Shown piece after piece: positions 1-8,629 of a stretch of 64,000 bases of DNA. Both the position numbers and the translations under genes were made by a program. Origin of the DNA: Bacteroidota bacterium (GTDB taxonomy: Bacteria > Bacteroidota > Bacteroidia > NS11-12g > UBA955); contig JAQCBH010000002.1 in assembly GCA_027621365.1 (NCBI GenBank), forward strand, positions 1-64,000. The letters are read 5' to 3'. Within the stretch, counting starts at the first letter, position 1; every line of letters starts with the position of its first letter. The notes below the pieces were generated by a model that saw only the letters and a list, made by a program, of their open reading frames with translations, was not told the DNA's origin and did not search any database.

Positions 1-2
1 CT

Positions 3-47
3 AAAATCGTCGCTGACTTGGTGGCCCAAAGGGAGCGCAATAACTAA
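3..47 (+). CDS. C-terminal fragment of an unidentified protein, cut by the window start
   Basis: An open frame runs from base 3 to a TAA at 45-47 and encodes 14 residues ending in VAQRERNN. It stops 4 bp before the stop codon of the convergent mnmE, which is the spacing expected of two genes meeting tail to tail. Fourteen codons are too few to name the protein or to exclude chance. Confidence 0.35.
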   Translation, partial: KIVADLVAQRERNN

Positions 48-51
48 GGGT

Positions 52-1437
52 TTACTTCCCGATACAAAAACTAGAGAATATGGAGCCCAACACTTCATCG
101 GCGTCTATTTCACCGGTGATGCGCCCTAGTTGAGCGATGCCATGGCGCAGGTGAAACACCAACAAATCACCGCTTAATCCGGCTTCCATGCCAGCCAGGA
201 GATCGTCCAATTCAGCTCGGCAGCGAGCCAATGCTTCGGCATGGCGAGCGTTGGTCACGACGGTTTGATCAGCAAAGGGCTGCAGCTCAGCGGCAAAACG
301 CCGGGCCAGGTCTTTGCGCAACTGCAAAAGAGAAACGGCATCTTGAGCCGCGACGCTCAATAACCTAGGCAGGCCATGTCGCTGCAACAACTCTTCCAAT
401 TCTGCCGGTGGCCCTTGAACCAAATCCATTTTAGTGGCCAAGACCCAAATCTGGGCATTCTTGCTTTGCAGAGCCGCCAAGTCTGATTCGAAGTCAACCC
501 GCGACCAGTGAGAGGCATCAACCAAAAACAAGGTGGCTCCGCTTTGGGCCACATGGTTCCAAGTTCGTTCGATGCCCATTTGTTCGATGGTGTCAGTAGC
601 GGCACGTATGCCGGCAGTATCAATCAAACGAATGCGAAACCCATCCACAAAGAATTGGTCTTCAATGGCATCACGGGTAGTACCTTCAATATCAGACACC
701 AAGGCCTTGTCTTCCCGAATCAAGCCATTGAACAAGGTGCTCTTGCCCGCATTGGGTCGGCCAGCCAAAACAAGAGCAAAGCCCTTTTTCAAGGCGTTGC
801 CCAGCTGGTAACTCTCTTCCAACGCGGCCAAGCGAGTTCGCAATTCTTCCACCAGCGATTTCAACTCGGAGCGAGAGGCAAACTCCACGTCTTCTTCGCC
901 AAAATCCAACTCCAACTCCATCAAGGAAACAAAGTGCAAGAGCTTCGCTCTCAATTCGGCAATATCCTGTGAAAAACCACCCCTCAATTGATGAAGCGCT
1001 TGGCTGTGGGCGGCTTCGTGTTCGGAGGCAATGAGGTCAGAAACAGCCTCGGCTTGAGCGAGGTCCAACTTGCCATTCAAAAAGGCTCTTTGGGTAAATT
1101 CTCCGGGTTCAGCCATTCTCGCGCCCAGCTTCAAATACGTCTGAAGTACGCGCTGAACGATGAATTCACTGCCGTGCAGCGACAATTCAACCGTAGGTTC
1201 TCCTGTATAGCTCTTGCTGCCTTGAAACAAGGCCACCAAGGCCTCATCCAACAGATGATCGCCGTCGTACAGGCGCTTCAGGTGCAAGGTATGCGAGGGC
1301 TGATGGCTGATGGGCTTGCGCAACAACCGATCGGTCATCACCAAAGCCTGTGGCCCTGAAATGCGCACCACCGCTACCGCTCCCATTCCAGCAGGAGTAG
1401 CGCGTGCAACGATGGTATCGGAATCCAAGACGGGCAT
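52..1437 (-). CDS. mnmE: tRNA uridine-5-carboxymethylaminomethyl(34) synthesis GTPase MnmE
   Basis: MnmE works with MnmG to modify U34 of certain tRNAs in the cytoplasm. The 461 residues match the family length. The N-terminal folate-binding domain carries ATPAGMGAVAVVRISG near the start. The central GTPase domain shows a P-loop (GRPNAGKS), a DTAG switch motif and a TKMD guanine-specificity motif. The protein ends in the family hallmark CIGK, whose Cys is essential in characterised members. A perfect TAnnTTTG box lies 7 bases before the ATG, so the gene probably has its own promoter although it follows a glycosidase on the same strand. Confidence 0.97.
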   Translation of the reverse strand: MPVLDSDTIVARATPAGMGAVAVVRISGPQALVMTDRLLRKPISHQPSHTLHLKRLYDGDHLLDEALVALFQGSKSYTGEPTVELSLHGSEFIVQRVLQTYLKLGARMAEPGEFTQRAFLNGKLDLAQAEAVSDLIASEHEAAHSQALHQLRGGFSQDIAELRAKLLHFVSLMELELDFGEEDVEFASRSELKSLVEELRTRLAALEESYQLGNALKKGFALVLAGRPNAGKSTLFNGLIREDKALVSDIEGTTRDAIEDQFFVDGFRIRLIDTAGIRAATDTIEQMGIERTWNHVAQSGATLFLVDASHWSRVDFESDLAALQSKNAQIWVLATKMDLVQGPPAELEELLQRHGLPRLLSVAAQDAVSLLQLRKDLARRFAAELQPFADQTVVTNARHAEALARCRAELDDLLAGMEAGLSGDLLVFHLRHGIAQLGRITGEIDADEVLGSIFSSFCIGK

Positions 1438-1444
1438 GAGCCCG

Positions 1445-1452
1445 CAAAGATA
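1445..1452 (-). promoter_or_regulatory. Predicted -7 box of mnmE
   Basis: On the minus strand this reads TATCTTTG, a perfect match to the Bacteroidetes -7 consensus TAnnTTTG. Only 7 bases separate it from the mnmE ATG, so the transcript would begin at or next to the start codon. Confidence 0.6.
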
Positions 1453-1458
1453 CGACCC

Positions 1459-2814
1459 TTAGTAACCTGTGCTAATACCGGCTTCTTTGGGAATGTTGTT
1501 CATCTCTGGGCAAGACATGAACAAGGACCAGAGATAGCCGCTGCGGTAATTCTCCATCATGGCCACTATGGGTCCCTGATCAATGGCCAGGTAGCGAGGA
1601 AGCATCCAATCGTGTTGATCGGAAAAGGCGTCATAGAACCCGTATGGGCCCAATAACTCAGGCTTATCCTTGTACCAATGCATCAGCGCTGCCTTTGATT
1701 GTTGCGGGCTGTAAGGAAAAGAGGACAAGGCGGCCGTCGGGCTGATCACGCCCAAATCGCGGTTGGGACCAGGAGCATGGCCCGCGTAACCCTTGACCGA
1801 ATAGGAAGAGGTCAAACCCCAACTGCTGTCACCATATCCGGCGATCGAATCGCCTTGCCTGCGGCACCAATCCCAGTTGATGAGGGCCATATTTTCAAAT
1901 TCATGACCGTAATGGCCAGCGGCGTCTTTCAGCCCTCTAGGATCCAAACCCAAATAGCTGTAATGCGCCCAAAACAAGGGCCCACCCAATTCTACATCCC
2001 CTTGGTGGTCAAACTGAAGGTGATAGGTTAGGCTCAAACCTTGGTTGGGCCCTGGGTTACTGGGCTGAACCATTTCTCCTTGACGCAACCATCCGCGGGT
2101 GTACAAAGAAGAGGAAACCGGGTGCGTAGGCGACACCATAGCCAAGACATACATGATGTGACACTCGTTGAAGCCGCGAACGGGAAAGTTCATTTGCCAG
2201 GCGTAATTGGGGCTCCAATGCCAGTAAAGAGAATCGGTGCCTTTTGTATACCAATCAAACTCCACACCCCGCCATAGCTGGTCAATGCGCTGAGCCAATT
2301 TTCGCTCCTTTTTATTGCCATCGACATAGGCCTGACGCACGGCCAATAGACCTTGCAGCAAGAAGGCGGTCTCTACCAAGTCGCCCCCATCGTCTTTGAT
2401 CCAAAAGGGCTTTACCCGCCCTGTTTCTCCGTATAGCCAATGCGGCCAAGCCCCGTGAAAACGGTCAGCGGTTTCCAAAAAGCCGACAATGCGCGAAAAT
2501 CGCTCAAAGGCTTGTTTCTCGGTGATATACCCTCGATGTGCCCCCGCCAAAATAGCCATCAATCCAAAGCCGGTTCCTCCGGTGGTGACTATGGTTTGTT
2601 CATTTTCAGGATAGATGCCATCTACGTGAACGCGTTCGCAAGCCATACCGCTGTGGGGTTCTGCCGCGGTCCAAAAGTATTCAAAGGTTCGCCGCATGAC
2701 CGTATCATAAGCCGCTTGTTCTCCTGGGTTCCAGCTCAAAACAGGATCAGTCTGTTGTTGAGCCAAAGGGGCCAAAGGGGCCCATAAAACGGCCATCAGA
2801 ATCATCATTCTCAT
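1459..2814 (-). CDS. GH144-type glucanase (glycoamylase fold), exported
   Basis: A 451-residue enzyme with a cleavable signal peptide (MRMMILMAVLWAPLAPLAQ) and no lipobox, so probably periplasmic. The body belongs to the family long annotated as glycoamylase (Pfam PF10091) and now GH144, whose characterised members cut beta-1,2-glucans. Conserved blocks seen are GGTGFGLMAI, DDGGDLVETAFL, YWHWSPNYAWQMN, GDSSWGL, ISPTAALSSFPYSP and AIDQGPIVAMMENYRSG. It is paralogous to the lipoprotein at 5948-7663. It is separated from the main operon by an opposite-strand esterase and has its own -7-like box (TAGATTTA, 2821-2828). Family membership is well supported; substrate is inferred. Confidence 0.9.
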   Translation of the reverse strand: MRMMILMAVLWAPLAPLAQQQTDPVLSWNPGEQAAYDTVMRRTFEYFWTAAEPHSGMACERVHVDGIYPENEQTIVTTGGTGFGLMAILAGAHRGYITEKQAFERFSRIVGFLETADRFHGAWPHWLYGETGRVKPFWIKDDGGDLVETAFLLQGLLAVRQAYVDGNKKERKLAQRIDQLWRGVEFDWYTKGTDSLYWHWSPNYAWQMNFPVRGFNECHIMYVLAMVSPTHPVSSSLYTRGWLRQGEMVQPSNPGPNQGLSLTYHLQFDHQGDVELGGPLFWAHYSYLGLDPRGLKDAAGHYGHEFENMALINWDWCRRQGDSIAGYGDSSWGLTSSYSVKGYAGHAPGPNRDLGVISPTAALSSFPYSPQQSKAALMHWYKDKPELLGPYGFYDAFSDQHDWMLPRYLAIDQGPIVAMMENYRSGYLWSLFMSCPEMNNIPKEAGISTGY

Positions 2815-2820
2815 CTAAGG

Positions 2821-2869
2821 TAAATCTACGACCCTTCTGACACTGCCCCAAAAAAATGGCCTAAATTCG
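2821..2869. promoter_or_regulatory. Divergent promoter region between the GH144 gene and the esterase
   Basis: Two near-consensus -7 boxes face away from each other in a 59-bp gap. TAGATTTA on the minus strand (2821-2828) is 6 bases before the GH144 ATG. TAAATTCG on the plus strand (2862-2869) is 4 bases before the esterase GTG. Each matches five of the six defined bases of TAnnTTTG. Confidence 0.4.
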
Positions 2870-2873
2870 GTGG

Positions 2874-3617
2874 GTGAAGAAATTGGCTTTTCTCCTTGCG
2901 CTTTGCCTTCCCCTTTTCGGCAAAGCCCAGCTCTCTCAAGTTTACCAAGAAGATAGCTTTCATTGCGAAGGCCGTTACTTGCCCTACCGAGTGAGTCCCG
3001 CTCCTTTTGCACAAGCCCCTATTTTGTTGTTCTTGCACGGCTCTGGAGAGCGCGGCTCAGACAACGCCAAGCAACTCGTTCACGGTGCCTCACCACTAGC
3101 GACTTTGGCTGATTCCTTTTGCATCATCATTCCCCAATGCCCCGAAGACGATTACTGGAGTTCGGTGGTCAAAAGCGTTGACGAGCAGGGCGGTCGGCAT
3201 TTTTCATTCGAATCAGAGCTAGAACCCACTTGGGCCATGCGGGCTTTGACTGGCCTGCTTGATTCTTTGATGGAGGCTGATGATTTCAATGCCAAACGCT
3301 CGGTCATCGGCGGATTGAGCATGGGCGGCATGGGGACCTTTGAATTGGTATCGCGCAGGCCTCAATACTTTCACAAAGCCTTTCCCATTTGCGGAGGGGG
3401 TGACCCCGATATCGCACCGCTGGCCTACCAAACCGAATGGTGGATATTTCACGGCCTGAAAGACGACATCGTCGATCCTGAATTCTCCAAAGCCATGCAC
3501 CAGGCTTTTTTGGAAAACGGTGTGCAAAGCACCCTTACCCTTTACCCTGAAGCCAACCACAATTCTTGGGATTCCTGTTTTGCGGAACCCACCCTTTACT
3601 CATGGATTCGAAACTGA
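2874..3617 (+). CDS. Exported alpha/beta hydrolase (esterase, PHB-depolymerase/CE1-like)
   Basis: A 247-residue serine hydrolase with a signal peptide (MKKLAFLLALCLPLFGKAQ). FLHGSGERG forms the oxyanion-hole region, GLSMGGMG holds the nucleophile Ser, the Asp is probably in LKDDIVDP, and the His is in ANHNSW. The start is GTG; no ATG lies upstream in frame, and the signal peptide begins exactly here. It lies inside the glycan locus but on the opposite strand, between the GH3 and the second GH144 gene, so it could remove acyl or succinyl substituents from the glycan. That role is inferred from location only. Confidence 0.88.
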   Translation: MKKLAFLLALCLPLFGKAQLSQVYQEDSFHCEGRYLPYRVSPAPFAQAPILLFLHGSGERGSDNAKQLVHGASPLATLADSFCIIIPQCPEDDYWSSVVKSVDEQGGRHFSFESELEPTWAMRALTGLLDSLMEADDFNAKRSVIGGLSMGGMGTFELVSRRPQYFHKAFPICGGGDPDIAPLAYQTEWWIFHGLKDDIVDPEFSKAMHQAFLENGVQSTLTLYPEANHNSWDSCFAEPTLYSWIRN

Positions 3618-3677
3618 TGGGTGTCCAAATGGAATTCACCGCATACCCGCATGGAATAGCCGCTATTGGATACGCGA

Positions 3678-5948
3678 TTAATCCAGGACTACAGTAGTCT
3701 GCAAAGGCCTTTGATCGGAGGAGAATCCGACAGAAACTTCGAACTCGCCGGGCTCCATCACCCAGTGGCGATCGCTATTGAAATAGCCCCATTCATTGCG
3801 TGACACCACCAGATGTATGGTCTGTGTTTGACCGGGCATTAGGTCGCGCTTGTCAAAGCCTTTGAGCTCCAAAACGGGTCGGGTCATGTTCGAATTAACG
3901 TCGTGCAGGTACAACTGTGTCACTTGAGAAGCTGGGCCTCCATAGCCTTCGTAAGAGCGTGTCAGATCATACGACACGTGCAACTCTGAACCTACTCGCT
4001 CACAAACCAAATTGGACAAGGAATAATCGGCATAGCTCAAACCATGTCCAAAGGCGTACAAAGGCCTATTGGACACATCCAAGTACTTGCTGGTATACTT
4101 CTGCTGAGCATCAAAAGGACGCCCAGTGTTGCGGTGGTTGTAATAAATGGGAATTTGGCCCTCGTTGCGGGGAAAGGTCATGGTCAAGTGACCTGAGGGA
4201 GATTGTTCACCACTCAGCAATGCAGCAATGGCATCTCCACCCATGGTTCCAGGGAACCAAGCTTCCAAAATGGCATTACAGGAACCATCTGCTTCGCTCA
4301 GACACAGGGGTCGACCGTTCATCAAGACCAAAACCACGGGTTTGCCTGTGGCAGCCATGGCCTCCAGCAAGGCTTGTTGTTGATCATGCAAGGTCAAGGA
4401 ACTGCGAGAAGCCGCTTCTCCACTCATGCCGTAAGGCTCTCCCAAGGCCAGCACCACCACATCAGCCTTCTTAGCCAATTTAACGGCTTCTTTGATCAGG
4501 GCTTCTGAGCTTCTTTCGTCTAGCGACAATTGGGCTCCGTGAGGATTGAGCTGATCCATCATGGCAGCGTCTTGCACCAGATTGCAGCCCAAGGCGTAGC
4601 TCACGTTATCCCAACTCTCAACGGCATCCCACAAACTGCGAGACTGGGTCCAATCACCGGCCCCGCTCCAGTTGCCAATCATGTCTCGACGGCGTTTGAC
4701 TTGAGGGCCTATGAAAGCAATTTTTTGAGCCGAATTCAAGGGCAAAACGCGGTTTTCGTTTTTCAAGAGCACCATAGACTCCATGGCCGACACTTTGGCT
4801 AGTTCTTTGTGCTCAGCCGACATGATCACCTCTGAATCGGCCTCTTTCCAGGCGCGGTAGGGGTCTTCAAACAAGCCCAACCGGAATTTGGCCAATAATA
4901 TGTTGCGGCAAGCCGACTCAATCGCTACTCCAACTTCAGGGTGAACCTTTCGCAAAGAATCGCCATGGGTCAAATACAATTCACCCACCATGTCCATCTC
5001 GGCTCCAGCCAACAAGGCCCTTTTTGCCACTTCGGCCCCATTTCCCATGCCGTGAAACATGAGTTCATTGATAGCGGTGTAATCGGTCACCACCATACCA
5101 TCGAAGCCCCATTCCTTGCGCAAGACATCCTTGAGCAAAAAAGAATTGCAGGTCGCGGGCATTCCATTGACATCATTGAAAGAAGTCATCGCCGTACCCA
5201 CTCCGGCTTGAACAGCTGCTTTGTAGGGAGGGAAATAATCGTTTTCCATGCGGTAGGGACTCATGTCAACCGTATTGTAATCTCTACCTGCCTCTGCTCC
5301 ACCGTACAAGGCAAAATGCTTGACACAGGCCATGATGCTCTGGGGGTAACCCAGTGAGTAATGGGATTGCATTTGGGGCATCTGATAGCCTTTGACCATG
5401 GCCTCGGCAATACGGCTTCCCAACCACGGGTCTTCCCCAGCCCCTTCCGACACCCGGCCCCAACGTGGGTCGCGAGCAATGTCTACCATGGGAGAAAAGG
5501 TCCAGTTCAAACCGTCTGCGGCCGCTTCGCGGGCCGCCATATTCGCACCCAATTCAATCAAATGCAAGTTCCACGAGGCCGCCTGACCCAAAGGGATAGG
5601 CAGAATGGTACGATGCCCATGAATCACATCGTATCCAAACAACAAGGGAATGTGATGAGGATGATGCTCGAGGGCAAAATCTTGCAATTTGCGAACAGCT
5701 ACAGGCGTAAACGTATTGAATACCCCACCAACCAGGCCCTGTTTCATTTTCTCTTCCACGCCTGTGCTCAACATAGGACCCGTGACATCGAATCCGACGG
5801 AAGGCAGGTTCAACTGGCCAATTTTCTCCTCCCAGCTCATTTGAGCCATGAGGGAATCGACGAATCGCTCAGCCGGTGATTGAGCGTAAACAGAAGCAGC
5901 AGCCCATGCTGCCAAACAGGTGGCTATGCGCAAATGCAATTTCATCAT
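3678..5948 (-). CDS. bglX: Beta-glucosidase, glycoside hydrolase family 3 (BglX-like)
   Basis: An exported GH3 enzyme that releases glucose from beta-glucosides. The ATG at 5948 overlaps the stop of the upstream GH144 gene (TGATG), giving a normal signal peptide (MMKLHLRIATCLAAWAAASVYAQ); the longer frame to 6026 would add 26 atypical residues. Two-domain GH3 with a fibronectin III-like C-terminus: DPRWGRVSEGAGEDP, KHFALYGGAEAGRDY, and the nucleophile Asp in MVVTDYTAIN (about residue 289). It shares an operon with a GH144 gene, as in known beta-1,2-glucan loci, and would hydrolyse sophorose or short beta-1,2-glucooligosaccharides in the periplasm. Fold is certain; linkage preference is inferred. 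Confidence 0.95.
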   Translation of the reverse strand: MMKLHLRIATCLAAWAAASVYAQSPAERFVDSLMAQMSWEEKIGQLNLPSVGFDVTGPMLSTGVEEKMKQGLVGGVFNTFTPVAVRKLQDFALEHHPHHIPLLFGYDVIHGHRTILPIPLGQAASWNLHLIELGANMAAREAAADGLNWTFSPMVDIARDPRWGRVSEGAGEDPWLGSRIAEAMVKGYQMPQMQSHYSLGYPQSIMACVKHFALYGGAEAGRDYNTVDMSPYRMENDYFPPYKAAVQAGVGTAMTSFNDVNGMPATCNSFLLKDVLRKEWGFDGMVVTDYTAINELMFHGMGNGAEVAKRALLAGAEMDMVGELYLTHGDSLRKVHPEVGVAIESACRNILLAKFRLGLFEDPYRAWKEADSEVIMSAEHKELAKVSAMESMVLLKNENRVLPLNSAQKIAFIGPQVKRRRDMIGNWSGAGDWTQSRSLWDAVESWDNVSYALGCNLVQDAAMMDQLNPHGAQLSLDERSSEALIKEAVKLAKKADVVVLALGEPYGMSGEAASRSSLTLHDQQQALLEAMAATGKPVVLVLMNGRPLCLSEADGSCNAILEAWFPGTMGGDAIAALLSGEQSPSGHLTMTFPRNEGQIPIYYNHRNTGRPFDAQQKYTSKYLDVSNRPLYAFGHGLSYADYSLSNLVCERVGSELHVSYDLTRSYEGYGGPASQVTQLYLHDVNSNMTRPVLELKGFDKRDLMPGQTQTIHLVVSRNEWGYFNSDRHWVMEPGEFEVSVGFSSDQRPLQTTVVLD

Positions 5949-7663
5949 CAATTCAAATAGGGGGCAGAAAAGCCCAAAAGTTTCAGACCGTCTTTGACTT
6001 CTTGAGCCGAGGTCAACAAGTCCCAAATCAACCCACTGCGGTAATTTTCTATGTTCACCACAATAGGGCCTTGATCAATGGCCAAAAAGGAGTTCGCAAA
6101 CCAACCTTCTCCGATGTGGAAGGCATCAACAAATCCGTATTCCTTGAAAATCTTGTGGCCCATTTTGTAGTAGAAATACTCCAAAGCAGCCAGTGATTCT
6201 TCAGGGGTATATGGCATAGACGACAAGGCCGCTGTGGGCGTAATCACCCCTCTATCATTGGCCGGATCGTGAGCGCTATAGCCCCAAGGGTTATCTGAAG
6301 CCGTCAAGCCCCATGAACTGTCGCTGTAACCTGCGAATTTCTTCGGGTTGGCCTTGCAGTACTCGTAGTTGATCAAGGTATGGTTGCGCACCTGATCCCA
6401 ATAGTTGGCGTACTGATCGCTCAAATCGTGAGGATTGATGCCCAGGTAGGTGTAGTGCTCGAAGAACAAGGGACCGCCTTTGGAACCCGAACTACCCAAG
6501 GGCAGATTGATGCCGTAATGGAGGGTATTGCTCTTGATGCCCCCATTTTGAGCCCATCCGTTTGTGTACGTCTGTTTGTCAATGCCATGGGTGGGTGAAG
6601 CAGCGGCCATGATATAGGTAATCAAACATTCGTTGTAGCCGCGTATTTGCATGTTCATGGCCCATCCATCGCTTGGGCTCCAATGCCAATACAGTACTTT
6701 TTGACCGCGGGTATACCAATCCCATTCAACTCGTCGGTAAATGCTGTCGATCCAACCCCGCAGTTCAGTCTCGTCAGAGCTGGACTGGTCGAAGTACTGG
6801 CGCAAGGTCAGCAAGCCCGCCATGAGGTAAGATGTCTCGACCAAGTCACCCCCGTTGTCGTATGTACTAAAAGGAATGACTTTCCCCGTTGACCCATTCA
6901 ACCAATGCGAATAGGCTCCGTGAAAGGTTTGGGCGGTATTGAGCAAAAATGAGGTCGTCTTGCGCGCACGAGCCAAGGCTTCTCCACGCGAAATGAAGCC
7001 GCGTTTTACCCCGACCGGCAAGGCCATGAGGCCAAAGCCCGAACCACCGCTGGTCACAATTTCTCCTGAACTGTTTCGCTCGCGGGACAAACCGCTAACC
7101 GGATGGCCAAAATCGTAAAAATACCGGAAGGTTCTCTCCTGCACGGTATCGAGCAACTCATCGGTGCTCATTCGGGGGAATTTATCGCTGCTGAAATCAA
7201 AGGCCGTCACAAAGTTGATGGACAACGAATTTGGGAAGGGCTCTTGGCGTTGAGCTTCCAAGCCTTTGATGACAACCAAAGTGTATTGAGTACCTTCCAT
7301 TAAAGGCTCTTTGAACGTGACCGTCACTACGCTATCTCCACGGGTAGGCTCAAATGTGTAAGGAACACTATTTTGGCCGAAACGATAGACCAAAAATTTG
7401 CTCTCAAAGGTGCTGGGCACGATAGCGTCGCTGAAACGCAATTCCAACTTGACGGTTCGAGAAACATTGCGTTTGACGACTCCGGTGTAGGAATCAGAAT
7501 CAAATCGAATGCTGGTTACTTCTAAGGGCGAAGCGGGCAGCGGATCAGGCTCAACCGGATCAGGCTTGCAGGAACCCAAGCCCAATAAAAACAAAGAGAA
7601 GGCTGCTCCTAAGAACAGCCTTCCCAATTGTTCAAGACGATATTTTATCGTTTTAATTTTCAA
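5948..7663 (-). CDS. GH144-type glucanase lipoprotein with N-terminal Ig-like domain
   Basis: A 571-residue lipoprotein: the signal peptide ends in LGSC (Cys32), followed by a Pro/Asp-rich spacer (KPDPVEPDP) typical of surface lipoproteins. A bacterial Ig-like (Big_5-type) domain spans about residues 45-150. The GH144/glycoamylase catalytic region fills residues 160-560, with GGSGFGLMALPVG, YDNGGDLVETSYL, YWHWSPSDGWAMN, YSDSSWGL and AIDQGPIVVNIENYRSG. The start is TTG at 7663, directly after the TAA of the LamG gene with no spacer; no ATG precedes the lipobox. It is the likely surface endo-acting enzyme of the locus. Translation is probably coupled to the gene before it and the GH3 after it. 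Confidence 0.9.
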   Translation of the reverse strand: MKIKTIKYRLEQLGRLFLGAAFSLFLLGLGSCKPDPVEPDPLPASPLEVTSIRFDSDSYTGVVKRNVSRTVKLELRFSDAIVPSTFESKFLVYRFGQNSVPYTFEPTRGDSVVTVTFKEPLMEGTQYTLVVIKGLEAQRQEPFPNSLSINFVTAFDFSSDKFPRMSTDELLDTVQERTFRYFYDFGHPVSGLSRERNSSGEIVTSGGSGFGLMALPVGVKRGFISRGEALARARKTTSFLLNTAQTFHGAYSHWLNGSTGKVIPFSTYDNGGDLVETSYLMAGLLTLRQYFDQSSSDETELRGWIDSIYRRVEWDWYTRGQKVLYWHWSPSDGWAMNMQIRGYNECLITYIMAAASPTHGIDKQTYTNGWAQNGGIKSNTLHYGINLPLGSSGSKGGPLFFEHYTYLGINPHDLSDQYANYWDQVRNHTLINYEYCKANPKKFAGYSDSSWGLTASDNPWGYSAHDPANDRGVITPTAALSSMPYTPEESLAALEYFYYKMGHKIFKEYGFVDAFHIGEGWFANSFLAIDQGPIVVNIENYRSGLIWDLLTSAQEVKDGLKLLGFSAPYLN

Positions 7664-8551
7664 TTATTTACCGCCTTTTTCCAAGTCGTACAAAGCCTTC
7701 ACATCAGCATCAGCCAAAGCTTTGTTGTACATGCGGAATTCATCCAATCCACCGTCGTAGTTCATCATCCAAGCGTCAGGAGTACCACCGGGCAAGCTTT
7801 GCTTGTAGCAACCGAAAACGAAACGAGTAGCATTCTTGAATGACAAAGCACCCAGACCTTCGCCACCTGCGGTGGGGTCAGAACCGTAGCGCTTGGTCAC
7901 GCCGTCAGGCAAATTCATTTTCACACCGTCTACATAGAAAGCAGCCACAGAGCTGGCAGCATCGTAAGAACAGGCTACATGGTGCCACATATCGTCGCCG
8001 ATGACCATGCGGTTTTCGCCGCCCAAGTCCATCCACTGTTCTTTCCAAGCGGGAGCATCCCAGTTGTTCACGGTAAATTTGATACGGGTAGAGTCGTTAC
8101 CAGGAGTTCCTGACTCTTGCAAGATGAACATGTTTCCAATCCAGTTGGAATCGTTCAACAATTGGAACCAAGACTCTGCACCTGAGGTGTGAGCAGAGGT
8201 TTTAACCCAAGTAGAAATGGTCACAGATTGCAAACCAGAAATGGCGCTTGAAACACTGCTGTACAAAGCATAGCCATTGGCTGCCCCTTGGAAAGCCTGA
8301 CCCTTTGCACCCGAACCGAAACTAACGTTCTCAGAAGAGCCGCCTGTAATGTTGCCTTTGGCATCATCCATATTCCCCTCAAAAGAAAACTTAGCCACCA
8401 AATTGTCTTTGGCTACTTCATCTGAACTGGTGTAACCGCCACCACCGATTGGGGGCTCAGGTTCTGGATCGTCTTTGCAAGAGGAAACAAAGGGAATGGC
8501 TAACGCAGCTGCAGCTAAAGTTGCAATAGTCAATAGGTTCTGTTTTTTCAT
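7664..8551 (-). CDS. LamG-domain lipoprotein, candidate surface glycan-binding protein
   Basis: A 295-residue lipoprotein: lipobox VSSC (Cys25), then an acidic Pro-rich linker (KDDPEPEPPIGGGG), then one concanavalin/laminin-G-like domain (Laminin_G_3 type, about residues 48-290). Recognisable parts are LVAKFSFEGNMDDAKGN, VTISTWVKTS, WHHVACSYDA, AFYVDGV and GLDEFRMYNKAL. In its place after susD it occupies the SusE/SusF position and probably helps bind glycan at the cell surface. A 77-bp gap with an operator-like site separates it from susD, so it may also have its own promoter. Confidence 0.85.
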   Translation of the reverse strand: MKKQNLLTIATLAAAALAIPFVSSCKDDPEPEPPIGGGGYTSSDEVAKDNLVAKFSFEGNMDDAKGNITGGSSENVSFGSGAKGQAFQGAANGYALYSSVSSAISGLQSVTISTWVKTSAHTSGAESWFQLLNDSNWIGNMFILQESGTPGNDSTRIKFTVNNWDAPAWKEQWMDLGGENRMVIGDDMWHHVACSYDAASSVAAFYVDGVKMNLPDGVTKRYGSDPTAGGEGLGALSFKNATRFVFGCYKQSLPGGTPDAWMMNYDGGLDEFRMYNKALADADVKALYDLEKGGK

Positions 8552-8574
8552 GGTTTTATGGTTTTGTTAGTAAT

Positions 8575-8587
8575 TGTAATTTTAACA
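8575..8587. promoter_or_regulatory. Operator-like inverted repeat upstream of the LamG gene
   Basis: The sequence TGTAA-TTT-TAACA matches nine of ten defined positions of the perfect TGTAA-N3-TTACA repeat found next to the NUDIX regulator (13248-13260). It lies 23 bp upstream of the LamG ATG in the only sizeable gap inside the operon. Two copies in one locus suggest a shared regulator. Confidence 0.4.
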
Positions 8588-8629
8588 CAAAGTGATCAAA
8601 AAGTCAAGATTAACCTAGGTTTCCAAGCA

